In this document: piece after piece, positions 59,915 through 64,000 of the stretch
Layout of the letters: the number at the start of each line of letters is the position of its first letter
Numbering within the stretch: position 1 is the stretch's first letter
NCBI RefSeq assembly: GCF_014645555.1
Contig: NZ_BMLY01000003.1
Span: 62,001 to 126,000 of the forward strand
Reading direction: 5' to 3'
Length of the DNA stretch: 64,000 nt
Origin: Silvimonas amylolytica
GTDB taxonomy: Bacteria; Pseudomonadota; Gammaproteobacteria; Burkholderiales; Chitinibacteraceae
The notes under the pieces: generated by a model
Databases searched by the model: none
Told to the model about the DNA's origin: nothing
What the model saw: the letters and a program-made list of their open reading frames with translations, nothing else
Program-made: the position numbers and the translations under genes

Positions 59915-60733
59915 CTAACGGGCAGGTTTGATGAACTTGAGCGTCATGCGATCAGACTCACCAATCGCCGCAAAGCGCTCGCGATCCTGATCGCCGCCTT
60001 TATAGGAAGGGGGCAACGACCAGACCCCGTTCGGGTAATCTTTGGTGTCTTTGGGGTTGGCGTTAATGTCCGATCTGGCAACCAGTTTGAAACCGGCGTC
60101 CTGTGCCAGCTTGATCACGGTGTCTTCCGAAACGTAACCGGTATCGATCATCTGCTGTAACGAGGTTCCCGGCGCAGCCCGGTGTTCTTCCACACCCAGT
60201 ACGCCGCCTGGCTTGAGTGCACGATAGAACGCGGCAAACGCGGCAGGCGCGGAGCCATCTTTGAGCCAGTTATGCACGTTGCGAAATGTCAGCACGACAT
60301 CTGCGCCGCCGGCCGGACGGATGTCTACGCGCTGCGGTGGCTCGAACGTCAGTATCGCCGCGTGACTGTAGAGATCCGGTTGGTGGCTCAGCGTGTTTTC
60401 AAAACCAGCCACTTCGTCGGCTCGCTCTTCATCCATCTCTGGCGCGACTTGCGCGGCATAGTAACGACCATGCTGGTTCAGGTAGGGCGCCAGGATCTCG
60501 GTATACCAGCCGCCACCGGGCCAGATTTCAACCACGGTTTGATCCGGCCGCAGGCCAAAGAACGCGAGTGTTTGCGCCGGGTGCCTGTAGACATCCCGCT
60601 TGACTCGCGTCGGGGTGCGCTGCGGGCCGGCAACCACCTCCTCCAGGGTGAGCGTAGTCCCGGCCTGTGTCATCAGGGGCAGGGCGATCGACAGCGCGAT
60701 GCAGCCGCGTGCCAGCAAAGAGGTCAAATTCAT
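59915..60733 (-). CDS. Class I SAM-dependent methyltransferase with signal peptide
   Basis: A 272-residue protein of the COG4798-type predicted methyltransferases. A Sec-type signal (MNLTSLLARGCIALSIALPLMTQA-G) is followed by VKRDVYRHPAQTLAFFGLRPDQTVVEIWPGGGWYTEILAPYL. Here the usual E/DxGxGxG is EIWPGGGWY, as in this family. ADVVLTFRNVHNWLKDG and the Rossmann core VLGVEEHRA follow. S-adenosylmethionine is not known in the periplasm, so the true role of exported members is unclear. GGGAG precedes ATG 60733. Confidence 0.88.
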   Translation of the reverse strand: MNLTSLLARGCIALSIALPLMTQAGTTLTLEEVVAGPQRTPTRVKRDVYRHPAQTLAFFGLRPDQTVVEIWPGGGWYTEILAPYLNQHGRYYAAQVAPEMDEERADEVAGFENTLSHQPDLYSHAAILTFEPPQRVDIRPAGGADVVLTFRNVHNWLKDGSAPAAFAAFYRALKPGGVLGVEEHRAAPGTSLQQMIDTGYVSEDTVIKLAQDAGFKLVARSDINANPKDTKDYPNGVWSLPPSYKGGDQDRERFAAIGESDRMTLKFIKPAR

Positions 60734-60887
60734 CAAGGAACTCCCATAAGGTATAAGCCTTGTATAACGCATGATCCATGCCAGCGCTGGCTGGTATCAG
60801 AAGGCGGTGGTGCTGGCCGCAGTGTGTCAAAACCGGCAAGCCACGCCACCATTTGCTGCAAATGCGGCAGTTGCCAGGGTCGGTGTT

Positions 60888-61169
60888 TCAGGGTTCGATG
60901 GTGACGCCACGCCAGAAAGCGACCCGGTCCTTGATCTGTTTTGCTGCATCTTTCGGGACCGGGTAGTACCAGACCGCATCCGGATTGCGCTGGCCGCCAA
61001 CGTTCAACGTGTAATAGCTGGCTTCGCCTTTCCACTGGCAGGTCGTGTGTGTGCGCGAGGGTTCGATCAGTGCGTCATTGAGTGCGGCGCGAGGAAAATA
61101 GTGATTCCCCTCGACCACCACGGTGTCGTCACTATCTGCCAGTACCACGCCGTTCCAGATGGCTTTCAT
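60888..61169 (-). CDS. DUF427 domain protein
   Basis: A 93-residue single-domain DUF427 protein: MKAIWNGVVLADSDDTVVVEGNHYFP, THTTCQWKGEASYYTLNVGG and AVWYYPVPKDAAKQIKDRVAFWRGV. These are the family hallmarks (W-G-A-Y element and CPWKG-like TCQWKGEA). No function is established. It follows the lipocalin gene by 15 nt and is probably co-transcribed with it. GGAGCAAC precedes the ATG. Confidence 0.94.
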   Translation of the reverse strand: MKAIWNGVVLADSDDTVVVEGNHYFPRAALNDALIEPSRTHTTCQWKGEASYYTLNVGGQRNPDAVWYYPVPKDAAKQIKDRVAFWRGVTIEP

Positions 61170-61184
61170 GAGTTGTTGCTCCTG

Positions 61185-61706
61185 CTAACGCTCGCTATGC
61201 GGCGTGTAGATGAATTTCTCCAGATCAAATCCCTGGCGACGTGCAATCTGCAATGCAGTATCGACGTCTGTCTGCGCAAGGGTCGGGCTACGCGAAAGCA
61301 GCCACAGATATTTGTTATTGGGTGAGCCGACCAGTGCCCAGTGGTAGTCCGGTGCCAGGCCGATCACCCAGTAATCTCCACTGAAAGGCCAGAAAAACTG
61401 GACCTTGAGGCGTGCGTTGCCACTGTTGGGGATGACCGTCGCCGTGCCACGGGCGGTATCCAGTTGACGGTCTTCATGGCGGCAGGTGTTGGTGACGGCA
61501 ATGGTGCCATCGGTGTTTTTGCTATAGAGCGCCGTGGTGTCGGACGCACACAGGCGCTGGAAGAACATGGGCAAGTGGCCGATCTCGTACCAGGTACCCA
61601 GATACCGGTCGACTTCCAGCGTGGGTACGCTTTGCACGGGGTCTGCCATCACACGGGGCAGAGTAGCCAGCAAAATGAGCCAGAATGCGTAGCGGTTGTG
61701 TCTCAT
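61185..61706 (-). CDS. Lipocalin family protein (Blc-like)
   Basis: A 173-residue bacterial lipocalin. After a signal peptide (MRHNRYAFWLILLATLPRVMA) comes the family motif VDRYLGTWYEIGHLPMFFQRLC (GxW near the N-terminus), then GNARLKVQFFWPFSGDYWVIGLAPDYHWALVGSPNNKYLWLLSRSP, the second and third conserved regions. E. coli Blc is a lipoprotein binding lysophospholipids; here the leader lacks an obvious lipobox, so the protein may be periplasmic. It is first of a two-gene unit with the DUF427 gene. Confidence 0.94.
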   Translation of the reverse strand: MRHNRYAFWLILLATLPRVMADPVQSVPTLEVDRYLGTWYEIGHLPMFFQRLCASDTTALYSKNTDGTIAVTNTCRHEDRQLDTARGTATVIPNSGNARLKVQFFWPFSGDYWVIGLAPDYHWALVGSPNNKYLWLLSRSPTLAQTDVDTALQIARRQGFDLEKFIYTPHSER

Positions 61707-62046
61707 GCGGTTTCCCAGGATCAGCGTCGGGCGCGTTGAGTGTCCCATGCCGCGCCTGGCAAAGCGCGTGGTGCGGACTGAAATACGCGTCGGAATATGC
61801 TTACGTCATGTCGTCGCTATGACCAGCAAACCCGTCATGGCGTTCCATTTCACTGTGAACCACGCCATAACCGGTATCACCCTCAATTTGCTAAGTCACC
61901 CCCTGTTTTGACCTCTGCCGGTCGAGGGAGGCTTAACTCATCCCCGTCTGTGGGGTGAGGGCGTGCCGCTCACATGGACCGGGTGGCGATCGGGCGCAAA
62001 AAAAAACGGCCAAAGAAGGGGCAAACCGGGCCAGCGCGTGCTTGGG

Positions 62047-62074
62047 CTGACAAACGGCCGCTATCTGCTACAAT
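62047..62074 (+). promoter_or_regulatory. Sigma-70 type promoter toward the OFA antiporter gene
   Basis: CTGACA (62047-62052), 16-nt spacer, TACAAT (62069-62074), with predicted start near 62081. Confidence 0.65.
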
Positions 62075-62083
62075 CGCCGCCCA

Positions 62084-62109
62084 AGCCGCATTCCACCTCG
62101 GATGCGGCT
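62084..62109 (+). other. 5'-leader stem-loop of the OFA antiporter transcript
   Basis: An 8-bp stem AGCCGCAT / ATGCGGCT with a 10-nt loop, starting a few bases after the predicted transcription start. It may stabilise the leader or take part in regulation. Confidence 0.5.
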
Positions 62110-62367
62110 GGTGTATGCCTGCTGTCACTCCTGCTTTTTGTAAGACTTCTCCCGCACCAACCGGTCCGTTTGTATCCGACTAACGGAATGGGCGTACATA
62201 TAACCCATTTTGAATATAAGAGCGCTATGATATGGCGCATCATGTCAATGCCGGTTATGTGGTAGTGCGCAGTTTTGCCAGCGGGCATAGGCAGATAACG
62301 CAGTCGTCAAACGCACGGGTTTGCAAGCTTCCTTTACGTAAAGGTCTTGAATAAAAAGGGGAAATAG

Positions 62368-63696
62368 ATGGGTTTTGCCGCAACACTGGACAAGAGCCTC
62401 AGTATCGCCAAGCCGGAATTCAACCGTTGGTTGATTCCGCCGGCCGCACTGGCAGTTCATTTGTCGATCGGTCAGGCGTACGCGTTCTCGGTGTTCAATG
62501 CACCGCTGAACAAAGCTTACGGCTGGAGCATTCCTTCGCTGGGCTGGATTTTCTCTCTGGCCATCGTTTTTCTGGGTCTGTCTGCCGCATTTGGCGGCAA
62601 GTGGCTTGAACGTGTTGGCCCGCGTGCCACCATGTTTGCCTCGGCGCTGTGCTTTGGCGGCGGCTTCCTGGTGTCGGCACTGGGCATCTATTTGCAGCAA
62701 CTGTGGATGTTGTATCTCGGCTATGGCGTGATCGGTGGTATCGGTCTGGGCCTGGGTTATGTCTCCCCTGTTTCTACGCTGATCAAGTGGTTCCCTGATC
62801 GTCGCGGTATGGCGACCGGCTTGGCCATTATGGGTTTTGGTGGCGGTGCCATGATTGGCGCGCCGCTGGCCGTGACGCTGATGGACAAGTTCAAGACAGC
62901 CACCACGCCAGGTATTGCTGAAACCTTCGTGGTGATGGGGCTGATCTATACGCTGTCGATGCTGATCGGTGCGTTCACCGTGCGTCTGCCGGCACCGGAC
63001 TGGAAGCCGGAAGGTTTTGTTGAAAAACAAGATCCGAAAAAACTGGCCAGCCACGTCTATGTGGATGCCGACACCGCGCTGAAGACACCGCAGTTCTGGC
63101 TGATGTGGGCCGTGCTGTGCCTGAACGTGACCGCAGGTATCGGTGTGCTGGGTCAGGCTTCGCTGATGATTCAGGAAGTCTTCAAGGGTTCGGTCAGCGC
63201 AGCGGCTGCGGCGGGTTTTGTGGGTTTGCTGTCCATCTTCAACATGGGTGGCCGTTTCTTCTGGTCCAGCGTGTCTGATGCGATCGGCCGCAAGACCACC
63301 TACCTCGTGTTCCTGCTGCTGGGCGCCGCGTTATACGCCCTGGTGCCGACCATTGGTTCAAGCAGCATCGCGCTGTTCGTAGGCCTGTATGCGGTGATCC
63401 TGTCGATGTATGGCGGCGGTTTTGCGACCATCCCGGCTTACCTGTCCGACAAGTTTGGTACCCGCTACGTGGGCGCCATCCATGGTCGTTTGCTGACCGC
63501 GTGGTCTGCCGCGGGTGTGCTTGGCCCGGTGATCGTGAACTACATGCGTGACCATCAGATCAAGGATCTGGGTGTTCCGGCTGCGCAAGCGTACAACACC
63601 ACCATGTATATGCTGGCTGGTTTGCTGGTGATCGGTTTCGTCTGCAACGCGTTCATCAAGAACGTGGACGAAAAATTCATTTCGCGTGAGGACTAA
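62368..63696 (+). CDS. OFA-family MFS transporter (oxalate/formate antiporter type)
   Basis: A 442-residue, twelve-helix MFS protein. It has the OFA-family opening NRWLIPPAALAVHLSIGQAYAFSVFNAPLNKAYGW, loop motif FGGKWLERVGPRATMF, LGLGYVSPVSTLIKWFPDRRGMATGLAIMGFGGGAM and the C-terminal AYLSDKFGTRYVGAIHGRLLTAWSAAGVLGPV. The group includes OxlT and YhjX-like transporters for small mono- or dicarboxylates. The substrate here is unknown. AGGGGAAATAG precedes the ATG. A 33-residue partner gene starts 3 nt after its stop. Confidence 0.95.
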   Translation: MGFAATLDKSLSIAKPEFNRWLIPPAALAVHLSIGQAYAFSVFNAPLNKAYGWSIPSLGWIFSLAIVFLGLSAAFGGKWLERVGPRATMFASALCFGGGFLVSALGIYLQQLWMLYLGYGVIGGIGLGLGYVSPVSTLIKWFPDRRGMATGLAIMGFGGGAMIGAPLAVTLMDKFKTATTPGIAETFVVMGLIYTLSMLIGAFTVRLPAPDWKPEGFVEKQDPKKLASHVYVDADTALKTPQFWLMWAVLCLNVTAGIGVLGQASLMIQEVFKGSVSAAAAAGFVGLLSIFNMGGRFFWSSVSDAIGRKTTYLVFLLLGAALYALVPTIGSSSIALFVGLYAVILSMYGGGFATIPAYLSDKFGTRYVGAIHGRLLTAWSAAGVLGPVIVNYMRDHQIKDLGVPAAQAYNTTMYMLAGLLVIGFVCNAFIKNVDEKFISRED

Positions 63697-63699
63697 GAC

Positions 63700-63801
63700 A
63701 TGACCAAGATCAAAGGTCTGGTGCTGTGGGCATATGTGCTGATTCCGCTGGCCTGGGGCGTGATCCAGACCGTGAAGAAAACGGCGGCGCTGTTCAGCTA
63801 A
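63700..63801 (+). CDS. MFS transporter small subunit (33 residues)
   Basis: A tiny protein, MTKIKGLVLWAYVLIPLAWG then VIQTVKKTAALFS: a short basic N-terminus, one membrane helix and a basic tail. Small proteins of this form recur directly behind OFA-type MFS genes and are annotated as MFS small subunits; they presumably pack against the transporter or assist its assembly. It starts 3 nt after the antiporter stop, with GAGGACTAAG serving as ribosome-binding region. Too short for routine gene finders. Confidence 0.82.
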   Translation: MTKIKGLVLWAYVLIPLAWGVIQTVKKTAALFS

Positions 63802-63834
63802 GTTGCCAGCGGTAATCTGACTGGCAACACCATC

Positions 63835-63867
63835 CGCCCCGTTCGCCTTGTTGCGGCCGGGGCGGTT
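63835..63867 (+). terminator. Weak candidate terminator after the MFS operon
   Basis: An 8-bp stem CCGCCCCG / CGGGGCGG with a long loop of about 16 nt, followed by TTGCCCTTCT without a clean T run. Confidence 0.4.
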
Positions 63868-63985
63868 GCCCTTCTGGCAATCCATTATTCAGAACGTATT
63901 GTGTTGATGCGCGACAAAACCTTATTGAACAGGGCGTGTCCGCTGAGTATGTTGTGACAAGTGGTTTATCTAAGGCGTATTGAGA

Positions 63986-64000
63986 ATGAGCAAGCAGGCG
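63986..64000 (+). CDS. Possible start of a further gene, cut by the window edge
   Basis: ATG at 63986 begins MSKQA, with AAGG 11 nt upstream and about 185 nt of non-coding sequence before it. Too short to identify. Confidence 0.35.

Larger units (their letters stand above)
61749..62367. other. Long intergenic/leader region before the OFA antiporter gene
   Basis: About 619 nt with no convincing gene. It includes a promoter pair at 62047-62074, a stem AGCCGCAT-N10-ATGCGGCT (62084-62109) at the predicted 5' end of the message, and a leader of nearly 290 nt before the ATG at 62368. I recognise no known riboswitch class. Confidence 0.6.

Noticed and set aside
61963-62265. A 100-residue open frame before the OFA antiporter
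   Set aside because: No ribosome-binding site, composition resembles translated non-coding DNA, and it spans the predicted promoter and leader.
1-64000. Mobile elements, prophage, CRISPR arrays, tRNA or rRNA genes
   Set aside because: No transposase, integrase, phage structural gene, direct-repeat/spacer array or cloverleaf pattern was recognised. Composition and gene density look uniform.

Overview
The window reads as a chromosomal segment of a motile, probably chitin- or glucan-degrading betaproteobacterium, most likely order Neisseriales and plausibly Chitinibacteraceae (for example a Silvimonas relative). The taxonomic call is inference from gene content: a neisserial-type trimeric porin, ComEC, ubiquinone hydroxylase plus DsbC, a polar-type flagellar and chemotaxis cluster with FleS/FleR-like regulators and CheV, two large secreted proteins with carbohydrate-binding modules, and an OFA-type antiporter with its mini-subunit. 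I see no insertion sequence, prophage, CRISPR array, rRNA or tRNA.

Layout. 1-11.6 kb: the start of a porin, an orphan ParA, a receiver-HATPase protein, a MOSC protein, ComEC, a UbiH-family hydroxylase with DsbC, a TraB/GumN protein, a YqhA-type membrane protein, an alpha/beta hydrolase, MsrB and a lipoprotein. 11.6-34 kb is the signalling and motility core. On the minus strand lie an EAL-HDOD protein and cheV-cheV-cheY-cheZ-cheA, preceded by a near-consensus sigma-28 promoter at 18581-18607. Divergent on the plus strand lie a FleS-like kinase, a STAS protein, a receiver-SpoIIE phosphatase-HATPase protein, a receiver-less CheB esterase, FleR and fliEFGHIJ, followed by a DUF4440 protein, an HD-GYP phosphodiesterase and a chemoreceptor. 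34-43.5 kb: an SDR/TetR pair with matching operators, a secreted DUF2252 protein, a small disordered protein, a cyclophilin, a GFA protein, a GGDEF cyclase, a GST and an EAL phosphodiesterase.

43.5-55 kb: a large secreted beta-helix protein with two CBM56-like modules and a probable GH55 domain, two glycosyltransferases, a QseC-like kinase, a divergent AraC / ThuA-Gfo/Idh/MocA sugar locus, and a secreted protein with two CBM5/12 modules and an unassigned catalytic-size domain. 55-64 kb is accessory metabolism: an MFS efflux pump with a LysR regulator, a three-gene operon of SnoaL-like, VOC and Old Yellow Enzyme proteins, an exported methyltransferase, DUF427 plus lipocalin, and an OFA-family MFS antiporter with a 33-residue partner.

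The most promising unusual arrangement is the partner-switching set (STAS protein plus receiver-SpoIIE-HATPase protein) placed between the flagellar kinase and its sigma-54 activator. A second receiver-HATPase protein without a phosphatase lies at 1482-2396. Together these could form a kinase/phosphatase switch controlling flagellar expression, chemotaxis or c-di-GMP output. Four c-di-GMP-type proteins (GGDEF, EAL, HD-GYP and a degenerate EAL-HDOD) lie within 30 kb of it.
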